From: Paramacrobiotus metropolitanus
Taxonomy: Eukaryota; Tardigrada; Eutardigrada; Parachela; Macrobiotidae
Length of the DNA: 64,000 nucleotides
Assembly (NCBI RefSeq): GCF_019649055.1
Contig: NW_026570223.1
Span: 1,674,001-1,738,000, forward strand
Direction: 5' to 3'
Positions 36,505 through 48,558 of the stretch are shown here, piece after piece. The first letter of the stretch is position 1; each line of letters begins with the position of its first letter. Made by a program: the position numbers and the translations under genes. The notes under the pieces are model-generated. The model was not told where the DNA came from and searched no databases. It was given only the letters and a program-made list of their open reading frames with translations.

Positions 36505-39500
36505 ATGGCCGACGATCCAGAAACCGAAGTTGAATCCTCAGTAAAAAGTCTTTTCTTTTCCGACAAGGTACCGTAACTTTTTCCTTGTGTTTTGGTTTTC
36601 TGTGCTTTGCCTTCCGTTCCATGTTTTTGCTGACGCTAGCAGCATAAGGTTACCTGCATTTCAATAATTGCACTATTGACATTCATTCTAACGCTGATAA
36701 TGAATCCCACTCTGACGCTTTTCGGCTTGTAGAAAAAAAGAGCAAAGTTCCTAAACCGATTTTCTCCAAATTTCCCAAGCGGAACGTGAAGGATGTCGGG
36801 GAATTGTTCGATGATCTGATCCATGCACTGGGCGGCTATGGAATTTACCAGCGTCGTATTACCTTCCTGATTATCCTACCCCTGTTCTTTTTTGTGGCTT
36901 TCATCAACTGTATTATGGTAAATAATTTGAATAATAAAATTTTTGGAAAAGTATTCATGTTCGACCACAAGAAATAGCGGAATGGTTACGTAAAAATATC
37001 CTGCAACTTCTCTGTTCAGTCATTCACCTTTCAAACCTTGATGAACAGTGAATGCTCCGTTGCGCTGTATTAAAAGTATGTCAAGTCTGTCCAGCGACCG
37101 GTTATATTGTTTTTGTTTAGGGATTCGTCGTGTCCGCACCGAGTGACTATTTCTGTTTAATCCCCGAGTTAACTAACGAATCCCTGACGACATCTGGCAT
37201 CCTTCTCCATCCTGCCATCACCGCCACGGATCGGCGCCTGCTCATGCCAGCCGATCCCGCGCTGTCGCCGCCGCATTCCGGTTGTCTGCAGTACAACATC
37301 AACTACACGCGGGTCTTCCTGGAACACAATGCCTCCTTGGCGTCGTTGACAGCGCACCTCAATCACACCTCTGTCAACCTGACGACCACCGGCTGCCAGC
37401 ATGGCTGGGAATTCCAGATGCATCAGTGGGATCAGAGTGTGGTGACGGAATGGGATCTGGTGTGTGATTGGTCCGGTGCACCGATGGTCGGCCAGGTATT
37501 TATGGTGCTGTTCTTCGTCCTGGGGATCGGCGTGGGCGGCTTCTGCGCGGATAAATGGGGACGGAAACCGGTGTTCTTTACGGCGCTGTTTGTGTTTATC
37601 ACGTTCGGGTTGAGCGCGGCGTTTGCACCGACGTACACGGCGTTCGTGATTCTGGCCATGCTGCATTCGCTTGGATCGGGGCCGCTGTATTACATTTTGT
37701 ATACCTTAGGTGAGTGAACATTTTTCCTGAAATTTTTGGGCATTTTTTTAGTTTTTAAACAGTTCATTTAATTGCTAGTGTTCATTGGCTTTGTTTTTAA
37801 CAGTTTTTTATCGTTTGAAATGCGGGAATATAAATCGTCCATATTATAACTGTTTCTGTTCGTCGTGGAATATAATCGTCCACTTCAGCTTTCTTTTCTT
37901 ATTTCCTTTAACTCTGTAGTTTTATTTCCATAGAATCATTTCAACACAAGCAGTTCATTGAAAGAAATCAAAGAAAACTTTTGGTTGAACGTAATCTGTT
38001 TCTGTGATCGTCGGAAATCTGACTATTCAATAGGTGTTGAGAATTTGACCTTGCGTTCCCGTGTGACTTACGTCGTCTGGTTGAGCGTGGTGTATGCGTT
38101 CGGGTCAATGGCTTTCATCCTTCTCGCCTACTTCATGCGACACTGGCGGACGATGACCATTATCGGCACCACGCCGTTTTATCTACTGTTCATCTACTGG
38201 TTTTTTATGCCCGAGTCACCACGGTTAGTGAACACCCTTAAATTCCTAAACATCGAATTTGTTCAGTAATTTGCCTCACGGATATTTCAGTGCATGGATG
38301 GATAGCAGTAGATTTATAATTTATAACAATCAATTAAACGCTATGCAAGAAGTAAACCTATTTTGTTACCCATTTTGGTTGATTTTACAGATGGCTGTTA
38401 GTGCACGAACGTTTCGAGCAAGTTGAAAATTATTTTCGCAACATTGCCCGTGTCAACGGTGTGACCTTTGATGAACCCGCTCAGAACAAGCTCAAGAAAA
38501 TTTTTACTCAGTGCGAACGGGAAGTGAATATCGACCACCATCATGTAAGAAAGTTTGTATTATTTTTTGTGTATTATTACTGTTGCGAATTGACGTGAAT
38601 GTTTGAAGATTTCTCATCTGATTGCCTTGGTGGAGTTGTAGATGACACGCTGGGAACGTGCAGCATGGACGCGTCTCTTTACCACACCGCCCATGCGACG
38701 CAAAACCTTGCTGTTGGTATATCTCCTTTGCACGCTGCAGATCTGTTACGGAGGCCTTCGACAGCTGACACCGTCATTCAGTGGCGTGGGAGCGGACGAG
38801 TATTTTAACACTTTCATTAACTTCCTGGTCGAAATTCCCGGCTACGTTCTGACGGCGCTGTTGTGTGATCGTTTGGGTCGACGGGTCACTCTGCTGATCT
38901 TGTTTGCTGCGGCTTTTATCACCTGCCTTCTGACTCTGGCTTTCCCGTCCAAGCACGAATACTTCTGGGGCATTGTGGCCATTTTCCTCATCGCCAAAAT
39001 ATTTTTTGCAGGTGAGTAGTTGTTTGCCGACTGGTCATCAGGCTATCGCATTGCTTTGAATTGCTGGAAAAATGCGGAAAATATTGAATATCCATGCACT
39101 TACGCTTTCTAAATTTTATTGAATTAAATATTTACGTTATAAAGAACCAAGTGCTCATAATAATAGCCTCATTTATGTGATTTTGCATGACATCTACTTA
39201 CAATGTTAGCACTTGAGCAGAACATGCTTACATAAGCTTATTAATATTCGTTTTGGTTCTTATTTATTTGTATATCTGCTAATTCTATTTTACTCTTTGT
39301 TTAGGAGCGTATATCGTGGGTGAACTGTTGAGTTACGAGACATTTCCCACCGTGATTCGCCTGCAAGGTGTGGCCTTTGTGGAAAGCATCGCTTATCTAA
39401 TTTCCCACATTAGTTACCTCATCGTCAAGCTGCAGTTTCATAGCATGGTCCTGCCGATTGTGATTTTTGGCTGTATGGGACTGGTGGCGATGTTGTGCGT

Positions 39501-40950
39501 CTTCTTGTTACCGGAAACCGTTAGCTATGCTTTGCCTGAAACGGTGGAAGAAGCTGACATGCGCGGAGCCTATTTCCGAATGGCTCCCAATCTGCGTATT
39601 CCGGAAATGAAGAAGCTGCGATTCTCCGTTTCATATCGAAAAAAGAAAGACCACACAGAAATTCCAGAGACCATCGAAACGGCAAGGCCCGGCACCGTGG
39701 TATGTCGCCATATTGCATTATCTAAAAAAGAATATGAATTAATAGGTTTTAACTTTTCGTTTACAAAGTCGGGATAGTTCTAGTGAATTTACTGAATATT
39801 GGTTCAAATGATTAGGTACGATATTTTAAATAATGATCACTTAAAAACGTACAAAGAGACAAAGGCAGGTATTTAGGAAATTCGTTTGCTTGGATTGTTT
39901 AAGATATTTACGTTTCAGTGGCATTTACAAATTACAACGTATTCCTTCTGATGTTTTACCGAAAGATTGCGATATACAGAACAGTGTGTTGATTATACAG
40001 AACGGTGTGTTGAAGGTAGTATAGAAGTATCGTAGATATTAAAAAATGTGTGTTTGTAGACGCTTAAAAACTTTAAATCATCGGACAATGCAAATCTGCC
40101 CGTGGCTCCCATTGAAAAGGTCCAGACGGTCAATTTAAATGAAAAAGTCAAAAGCCCGTACACGCACGTTCGGAATGTGGAGGATGTTGAAGTGATCACG
40201 AAACCTAACGAAACTGGGACGTTTGTGCGAGAGGTAGATGAATATCGCAGAAAGGATCATACGGAAATCCCTGAAACCATCGCAGCTACAAAACCCGGCA
40301 AAGTGGTACGTCGCCATAATATTGCAATATGACAGAATGAAGGGGATTATTTTGTGAATTCACCGGTACATTGAACTTTTGATACGAATTTTGGAAACTC
40401 GTATTTAGTGAATATTTATGGGAAACTGACCAGAAATTGCGCGGTGAAGGTCTGAAATTTAAACCAGAAATTTTTAAAACCAAACAAAGGCATAAAGATT
40501 AAATTTATACTTAACTCGGTCAACGAATTTGTTCGGAGATGTTTACAGTTTCACTTCCAGCGATAATTACAGCTGTATTACAGCAGACGCTTTACCGTTT
40601 CTTATGGGAGCGTTACTGATTCTGCGAGTGAATTTTCGGTACAATAATGCGTCTGCTCATTGTCAGAAAACCTTTGATGTGTGACGATATTTTTGCAGAC
40701 GCTTACAAATTATCAACGTTATCCACCAGCGACAGAGCCGGACTCGTTAGAAATTCCCATATCCCGCGCCCAGGCGGTCAACGGAAACGTTAACAGCCCC
40801 ATGCACAACGTTCGGAATGTGGATACTGTTGAAGTGATCACAAAACCAGCATCGGAAATTCCTGGATTTCATAATGGAACCGGGACGTTTGTGCGAGAGG
40901 TGGATGTGGATGTTCATCGTCATGATACCAATGGAGGAAGTCCGGTTTAA
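36505..40950 (+). CDS. SLC22-family organic ion transporter with long duplicated cytoplasmic tail
   Basis: Nine exons (36505-36567, 36741-36917, 37121-37709, 38034-38223, 38391-38544, 38642-39011, 39305-39699, 40060-40305, 40699-40950) join in phase to 811 codons. It has the major-facilitator plan of SLC22. A first helix (FLIILPLFFFVAF) is followed by a large extracellular loop with N-glycosylation sites and cysteines. Then come WDLVCDWSG and DKWGRKPVFF, the motif PESPRWLLVHERFEQVE, and LPETVSYALPETVEEAD after the last helix. Known family members carry organic cations, anions or carnitine across the plasma membrane. The tail after the last helix is about 230 residues, much longer than usual, and exons 7 to 9 carry repeats of the same segments. 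The acceptor of exon 2 was chosen by phase. Confidence 0.87.
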
Positions 40951-41889
40951 GCGATGTTTCTGGAATGTTCTGATATGTGGTGAAAAATGTTTTGTTCAGA
41001 TAAGGTTTTTAATGTTTTAGGCGTTTAAAAATTGTGCGGAATGTTTCCGTCTTTTTAAGTTGTGATCATTGTCAGATCTCGTTGTGAAATGTTTTATTTT
41101 AAACTTCCTAGAAGCTAGTTAAATTTACTGAAATGAGCTTTACGTGCAGATTGCAAAACCGGTTATTTCTCAATATTTTACCGGTAATGGAAGTTCGTTT
41201 GCGTCAGTAAATTCACAATCTGGATTGTTCAGCATAAACTGATTTCTTCCATACAAGTAACCTTCGACGTACAGTCGCATAAATTTATATGTTCTTGAGT
41301 ACCTTAACCTAATTTCTGAAAGCGGCTTATTCAATGAAGAAATCCGTAGAAAGCTGAAAAATTAATTCGGTAGCTACTAGCTACTGAAGCATCTAATTGT
41401 TAGTTGGGCAGATAAGAGCCGGTCTTGCACAGATGTACAGTACTTGATGAAAAGGCTCGAATGAATTAATAGTAAAATTAATTAAAAGTCACCTAGGTCA
41501 CCAAAACCAATTGCTACTCGTAGTACAAGTACACGGCGAATCGTTGAACAAACGTGCCAACGAACCAAACTTTAATGGGACATTTTTGCGCACTGTATAC
41601 GTAATGGTCCCAAATGGCGGCTTCATAATAATGTAATCAGAATAGCTTGAACCGCGAATTTTAGGAAAGACTTGCCAATGAGCAACGACTAGGAACTGAA
41701 ACGCACTTCAACGGCATAAAGTATAAACTATAAAACTCCAAAACGGAATTGCACACCTTTAGAACATATTACATGTACAACCGATACAGTCAACAAAACT
41801 GCACGTTTAACGTAGGAAAAATCATACCAGAAATTCACCACTGAAACCATGCGTAATTTTGCTTCGTCATCGGTCCAGTCCAGAATTAT
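40951..41889. other. convergent intergenic, no gene recognised
   Basis: This stretch lies between the 3' ends of the SLC22 gene and the histone H3 variant. No motif, repeat or histone-type 3' stem-loop is visible. Confidence 0.35.
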
Positions 41890-42420
41890 TCAACCTAAAC
41901 GCTCTCCGCGAAGACGGCGCACCAGCTGCATATCTTTCGGCATAATTGTCACACGTTTGTCATGCACAGCAGCCAGAGTGCAGTCCTCCAACAGGCCCAC
42001 TAAATACGCTTCAGTTCCCTCTTGTAAAGCCAGTAAAGCCGCGGACTGAAAACGATAAATCACACCGAATGTATGAGCGATTTCCTTGACCAAACGCTGG
42101 AACGGCAGTTTGGGGATGAGCAGTTCGGTGGAATTTTGATATTTCCGGATATCCGCCCTCCAACCGGTAGCAGGCGCGTGGTCCGGTGGCGGAGGCGGCG
42201 GCGAAGACGACGGCGAGGATGGCGGCGAACGTCCTGGTCCACGTCGTCGGCCCGTGTTAAAGTTGGGATTTCCCGGGGCAGACATGCGGGCAGCGGGTGG
42301 GTGAGAGCGTTTCCCTCGCGCAGGCTGGTCGTTACGATTTCCACCCGAATGCGCGGAGGCTTGATTCTGCACCTGACGGGGATTCTGACGGGACTTTGGG
42401 GGATTCTTAGTGCGGGCCAT
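41890..42420 (-). CDS. divergent histone H3 variant, candidate centromeric or specialised H3
   Basis: A single intronless frame of 176 codons starts with the canonical MARTK, while the rest of the tail is unlike H3: it is Pro/Ser/Arg-rich, includes a six-proline run and is about 40 residues longer. The Lys9, Lys14, Lys27 and Lys36 contexts of H3 are lost. The fold is intact: [59 protein letters not shown], ending LG. The segment between EIA and RFQS has the same length as in canonical H3, so the longer loop 1 common in CENP-A is absent, yet ALLALQE and the LG end recall CENP-A. A longer in-frame ATG at 42489 exists, but MARTK is the natural start. It is either a CenH3 or a germline or stress-specific H3. 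Confidence 0.85.
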   Translation of the reverse strand: MARTKNPPKSRQNPRQVQNQASAHSGGNRNDQPARGKRSHPPAARMSAPGNPNFNTGRRRGPGRSPPSSPSSSPPPPPPDHAPATGWRADIRKYQNSTELLIPKLPFQRLVKEIAHTFGVIYRFQSAALLALQEGTEAYLVGLLEDCTLAAVHDKRVTIMPKDMQLVRRLRGERLG

Positions 42421-43044
42421 TGTTCCTGCTGGATCGCACACAATATTATAATTAAGTGCAAAACGATTTAAAAATGATAACACTGCCAATAAAACCGTGA
42501 AATCGCGAATGGAACTTAGGAAAATGATAATATTGTGCTAACTGGCTGACAAGTGACAACGTGGTTAATAAATTTGTAAATAAAGTGGCAAATCATCACC
42601 GCAAATGTGAAATTGTTCTCGCAAATGATTGCAACACCTGATTCAGTTAGCCAGCGCTGGCCGATGCCCTCTTCGTCGATTTCCGGACAAAAACTTCAAA
42701 AAAAATTAATGACGTATATACCAATACCAGGGCCCAGCCAATGCCATCAGCAGCTCAGCTTTACAGCAAGAATGTGAATCCCATTAAAATAACAAGCGGT
42801 AACACTGGAACTGGAATCATCGATTTGTGCGCACACTGTTCAGATTGGGTATACTGAATATCGATCACCAGAGTGAGTATACAGTGAATATCGCTCATGC
42901 TGCATCTGCCGTGTACCCGTTCGCCGCAAATGACGGTTCGTGGACTGTCGAGGTTTTTTTCCCGTCATCTCCAGGTTGGAAGTTTTTGAGTTCCCTAGCC
43001 TGGGATTTAAGGAATTAACGTATTGAGATCCGAAATCTTTAACC
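42421..43044. other. divergent promoter region H3 variant / RpL18A
   Basis: The two genes diverge over about 620 bases. I see no RNA gene. A weak TATA-like ACGTATATACC lies near 42715. Confidence 0.35.
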
Positions 43045-44517
43045 ATGAAAGCGAGCGGAGATGTAAGTGGAATTTTTATCAGCAGTTGTATACTTCTTGG
43101 CAGTGTCATATGGATAGTCGTTGAAGAACCCGGTGGAGTTCTCCACGCTGAATTTCAGCATCACACGCGTGTTAGGCTTGGATATCTATGCCAGGGCCTC
43201 TTCCTTAATGATGCAAAATCATAATGCAGTTTGTCGCATCCTCTTTCTATGTCATGGAAAGCAGGACTGAACTTCAAAGTGTGATATTGACGCGGTTTTT
43301 GTCCATTGCAGTTGAAGGAATTCAAAGTTATCGGCAGGGCTCTGCCTAAGCCCGATCAGGCCAATCCTCCGCTGTACAGAATGAGGATTTTCGCTCCGGA
43401 CAAAGTCGTGGCTAAGAGCCGGTACTGGTACTTTTGTCGACAGCTGAAGAAGATGAAGAAATCCACCGGAGAAATTGTTTGCTGCGAAGAGGTAAAGTTT
43501 GTTTTAAAAATTCCAGTTTTTCTCTTGAAGTTTTCGCAAGGTTTCCGGTTTACTGCTTTAATTGATTTGATTGTTTTTATTCATTTTCAATCTGTTAAAA
43601 ATAATGCATGGTTTTCAATGAGAAAATTAACGATGTTCTGATTGCTCTAGGTGCCTAACAAGAAGCCCACCAAAATCAGGAATATTTCCATCTTTTTGCG
43701 CTATGACTCGCGCTCGGGAACACACAACATGGTGCGCGAATATCGTGATGTGACTGTGGCAGGCGCCGTCACCCAGATGTGTAAGTGGACTGGCATGATT
43801 TTCAAAACGTTAACTTTCATTTGATTTATACCTTTATCAAGTAAGAAAATCGAGGATTGTTGTATGTAGACCGTGATATGGGAGCCCGTCATCGCGCTCG
43901 TGCGCATTCTATCCAAGTCATCTCCGTTAAGGAAGTTACACCATCCCAGTGCAGACGACCAGCTACCAAACAGTTCCACGTAAGTGCCCGTAATAATCCG
44001 CTAAATTCAGGGCTACCTTATTCACTGTTATAGCTTTATCCATAATACCACTGAATGTTTTGGTGGAGTTTTTTGGCTGTATTGAGCATTGTGATGACGC
44101 AAGATGACGAGTCCAAGATCCCACGGGGATCTATGCGGATTTGAGGCATTTGTCTGATGATGTTCATTTCATAAAAGTCCTGTCTTTTTCGCTCTATTCG
44201 ACTTTTTTACGTGAACGGTGATAAGGAGTATTATACCATTGTTGATTGAACTAATACACCCTTATTTACTGTTAGTAAGATTACGATTTTTCTGTTGATT
44301 GGGAGTTTAGCAGTTTGTTGTTATGTATGGAAATACAACTGGCAGAAGTTGAATTTTGGTAGACGGATGTGATATTTTGCTGCAGTTTATCGTCCTTAAT
44401 TGGTGGTTGGTTCTTTTGCAGGATTCTAAGATCAGATTCCCGCTCCCACATCGTGTCAACACCGATCTGCACAAGCCACGATTTACTACTCGCCGACCGA
44501 AGACACATTTCTCGTAA
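43045..44517 (+). CDS. RpL18A: 60S ribosomal protein L18a (eL20)
   Basis: Five exons (43045-43062, 43312-43491, 43651-43780, 43870-43979, 44422-44517) join to 177 codons, the normal length for eL20. The first exon encodes only MKASGD, then [66 protein letters not shown] and [14 protein letters not shown], which are near-invariant eL20 segments. It is a structural protein of the large ribosomal subunit in the cytosol. Intron 4 (442 bases) holds a truncated copy of the repeat also seen in ABCF1. AATAAA lies 51 bases after the stop. Confidence 0.97.
44103..44157 (+). repeat. SINE tail fragment in RpL18A intron 4
   Basis: GATGACGAGTCC at 44103-44114 and GAGGCATTTGTCTGA at 44143-44157 match the tail of the tRNA-derived element at 21937-22145 in the same order and a similar spacing. 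No A or B box precedes it, so this copy is 5' truncated. Confidence 0.55.
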
Positions 44518-44567
44518 AACAATAGATTTGTTTTCTTTTTGGTGGCTGCAGTTTACTGTGAAAGTGA

Positions 44568-44573
44568 AATAAA
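44568..44573 (+). terminator. polyadenylation signal of RpL18A
   Basis: AATAAA lies 51 bases after the stop codon, a normal distance for a ribosomal protein mRNA. Confidence 0.6.
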
Positions 44574-45870
44574 GATCCCCGAAGTTTGTCGTTGCACCGA
44601 GCAGTTCCGTTATGGTGTAACTTGAGTTGAAGAGTCCAGATCACAATTTTTTTAGTCCTTTAGACCATCCTGCGCGTAAACGATTATCTTGTCTTGTTGA
44701 TTACGCATTTAAAATCGCACGCGTTTTGTCGAGGACGACAACGACTCATAGTAATTTTGGCGCAAACGTGTGACAGGCTGAGGACAGCAAAGATTAGCAG
44801 TTGCAAATGCGCTTCGGGTTTTATACCAATGCAGAAATGATGAGATCCCGGTCATCTACATATTGTACTTATTGCAGTTCCTGACCATAGTAGTGCTTAC
44901 CAGTTACTACTCACACAACAAAGTTAAAAAAAATTCAAACTGACTTTCTTAGGATTTATCTTTTCTGTCAGTGTCAGCACACCGCATTTTTATGCGTACA
45001 TTGCGGTTCTTTTGATTCTGCATGAATTTTAACGTTTTGTGAATTTTGTATTCAGTTACAGAAAAGGCTGAAATTTATTGGTTAAACCGGTGAAAGAAGT
45101 GAAAAAGTTAAATTTTCCGTGATCACTTTGAAACACTCGTGTTGTGCAGAGTAGTTGTACGAGTATATATGAGAAGCATTTAGTTGCAAACAGTTAAGTA
45201 ACTGAAAGCATCGTTTAGTGCACGAAACAAACCTACTCGTAGAGATAGCCCCAGGTGCTTTGTTTGTACAACAAAAATTATGAAAATAAGGCATATTCTG
45301 CCCGCTGACTTATAATAGTACTTACAGTATTTCGACAAAAAATATTCATGAATGAAATTAAGCCTACGTGTTTACTATTTACAGTTTTTAGCATGTTCGC
45401 GAGTTTCCTTACTCTGTCCGGATTTAAACAGCATAGAAACAACTACAAGCACAAGTTGTTCAACTTTGGACATCTGGCAAGTGTCAGCCTTTTTAAACAA
45501 ATCGTCTCATCCACCGCACCCGGTTTGAAAATAACCGGTTTTGCCGGGCTTGGCTTTACATTCCGCTTGCGCAGCGCACAATACTGCAGCTGTACATGCA
45601 TATTATTTACCGTGCCGCGGTTCTTCCGGATGCTTACTTATTTCGTTAGACATTTCTTCACTTTGCCAAGGTGAGAGAAACTCACAAGACTTTTTAGTCA
45701 GACACAACACGGCGTCCGGATACGGCCGATACGCCAACATTGCTAACAGCACGGTATATCCGCATGGTTTACAATACCACTGCAAAAGTTAGACCAACAA
45801 CAAGCCGATTTTTTCCTGTCATCATTCCCGTGTTTTATTTCAACCCATCTGTCCCATCACCACAGCGGCA
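44574..45870. other. intergenic, no gene recognised
   Basis: About 1.3 kb separate RpL18A from the first STARD5-like gene. Several TACTCGTA-type octamers occur (45158, 45234). The open frames at 45348-45792 have no family motif. Confidence 0.35.
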
Positions 45871-47588
45871 ATGGATTTTGTGGCAAAAGCGGCGGAAACT
45901 GTTAAGCGCGTTCTGGAACTGGAGAATCTTGACAATACTTCATGGACTAAAGTGAAAGAAACGGTAAAGACAGCATCGGTTTTCTCAGCCTGATCCTGAC
46001 ATTTTACTGTGTTCTTCATTTTAGAAAGACTGCACGGTTTATTCGCGACCATCCGATGATTTCAAAGGCCATAACTTGTAAGTCGTTTAAGTACCTGTAA
46101 AACAATGGAAAAATTCCGGGATATTACTCATTGACAAACTGGTTGTTTTTCTTTTGCGGGCTTTGCTCGTCAAAACATTTGTAACTACTGGCCGCGCCGG
46201 TCGCCTGTACTTGATCAAATTAATTCATTTTACTTTAGCTTGACCAAATTGCATACTTAATTTTCTACGGCAATATCCATGTACTCGCACTGATATTCCC
46301 TTCGTTGTCTAATACTGCTGTCTGATAACTTTGCCAGTTTCGGCAACACATCACACATGTTTTTGATTACGTATATTTTGATTCACGTTAAACAATTTTG
46401 TACCTGTGTATTTGTACATTATTGGTGTTGCATCGAGAGAATTTTTTATATTTATGCATGCTTTACATTGATGCACAAATTAATAATTTCCTGTAATCCT
46501 ACGGGTAGGTACAAAGCCGAAGGAATAATTCCAGCCGCTGCAGATAAGGTTTTCGCCTTCGCGTATCCGGGTGTAGAGCGACCGAGGCGGAAAGAATGGG
46601 ATTCCTCCATCACCGACAGTAGAGTCATCGAAAAGCCAACACCGGTATATTTTACTGCGGTTAAAATTTAAATAATCAAATTTGATAGCAAACAACCGGA
46701 TTAAACTGGCTAGAAACTCCAGAATAAATTACAGTGACCGACCCAGTTACAGTAATCAACTGTACTCGCACAGACATATTTGTTGATTCCTTATATATGG
46801 CATGGAAAAGCAATTATTAAGGAACTCTCGATCGATAGGCGTGTGTAGCCCATTAAAATTGACGTATGCTAACGTAATTTTTGAATAGGATATCGACATT
46901 ATTCTTTCGCACACGGCACCGGCTTTGATGGGGATCATTAGTGCGCGCGAATTCGTCGATCTCATTAAGGTCACCAGTGAGCCGGACCGGATATTCACTG
47001 CAGCGGTCAGCATCGATCATCCCAACATTCCCCATTCGAAAAACCATGTTCGCGGCTTCAATTATCCACAGTCCATTTTTTGTTACCGCATACCGGGGTA
47101 TGAACGTCTTGATGCTGTGGAAAAGCGCTATCTGTTATTCAATACTGTTACCCATACAACTTAAAAACAGTGATAGGGTATTGGTTTTCCCAGTAACCTC
47201 ATCTTAATGCAATACTGTAGTAGATTCTTATAAAGTCTGTTAGTTTGTTTTTACAGTCGCCGTCCGCACTTTTCCGAAAAAATATACTAGTATTTCTAGT
47301 TTTCATAATATTATGTTTCTAGTTTTGTTATGGTTTTTATAGTTTTACATGCGTGCGTGTACGAACTGACTACTAACAATAAGCTTTTTTTGTATATATT
47401 GGTCATTCACTGGATGGTTTTGTGAGCTCCAAATTTTTAGGAAGCCTAATGAAACGCGTTTCGTCCAGTACGTTCAAACGGACTTGCGTGGAATGCTCCC
47501 CTCATCGGCTGTCGAATCAGCAATTCCTTCCGCTATGGCTAATACATATCCACAATTAAAAACCGCCATTGCGAAGGACGCTAACTGA
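45871..47588 (+). CDS. START-domain lipid transfer protein, STARD5-like, copy 1
   Basis: Five exons (45871-45963, 46025-46077, 46509-46644, 46889-47097, 47441-47588) join in phase to 212 codons, the length of human STARD5 (213). The whole protein is a single START domain: DCTVYSRPSDDFKG, YKAEGIIPAAADKVF, RKEWDSSITD, PALMGIISAREFVDLI, HVRGFNYPQSIFCY and QYVQTDLRGMLPSSAVESA. It has no signal peptide or membrane segment, so it should be cytosolic. STARD4/5/6 proteins bind and move sterols or bile acids between membranes. Copy 2 follows in tandem with the same exon plan and phases. Confidence 0.88.
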
Positions 47589-48558
47589 TGATACTTTTTA
47601 TTGCTAGTTTTATACCTTCTCTTACAATCCAAATGGATCTTGTAATTGGGAACTTTCTCAGAAATGTCTGAATATCTCCGAATCGAAGCTACGTGCAGAT
47701 TAATGTTATACTCAACAGTGCGCTACATTTGCTACTTAGAGTTTGTGCAAAAATAAAAACATTTATCAATGAACATTGTCATTACGTTAGATACGTTATT
47801 TGTACGTACACGAAGGATACAGAATAAATGTTTTGAATTATACTTGTTCATATTACGCAAACTATGCAGTGCAAATGGATCGGAACTCTGAAGTCGACCG
47901 CAGCATTACAAAACTGTAAATAGCCAATCTTACAGTACTTTAATTAAATTGCTTTACCGCTTATTCTGGTACTATACAATACTCATATTTTTAATTGTAC
48001 TTTACAACTGGAGAGTTTACGCAAGCATGCAGGATATGCATTACAGTACTGTATATTATTGTACAAACTGTGCAGTATGCACAGTATGAACAATTCCTAT
48101 ACAAACAGTTAATAAATAGCGTTTGTCGCGTGTTGCATGACCTTTGATCGCTTTTATCGGTAATTGAATAATTCTTCAGATTTTTCTTGCAGCTTGCAAG
48201 CCGTACAGAAACCCTCGATTGTGTGTGCGCATACGGTTGTATTATTAGCCAGGTACATATTGAATTATGTGAGAAATCCAAAATTATGGACGAGGCAGCG
48301 ACGGTACGGAGATCGGCGTTTTACAAACGCGCAGATGTTCATGCGAAATTCTCGATCATACTCCTCAAGAAAGGCATAATATCTGCATCTTCCAAGCCAG
48401 TGTTCCTTTTAATTATTTGAATACTTTACTTTATCGGATCGATTTTCTTGCCTAGGAATACTTGTTCTTCTACCGAAACTACAAAGCAGAAACAGTGATT
48501 AAATTATTTTGTAGCGCTTTCGTATACGTGTCCCGGAATCAACACCTAAATAATTATT
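47589..48558. other. intergenic between STARD5-like copies
   Basis: AT-rich stretch with no supported gene. The open frames near 48164-48420 have no recognisable motif and no link to the START genes. Confidence 0.35.

Noticed and set aside
42073-42471. Arg-rich plus-strand frame
   Set aside because: It is antisense to the H3 variant; the Arg run comes from the polyproline codons read backwards.
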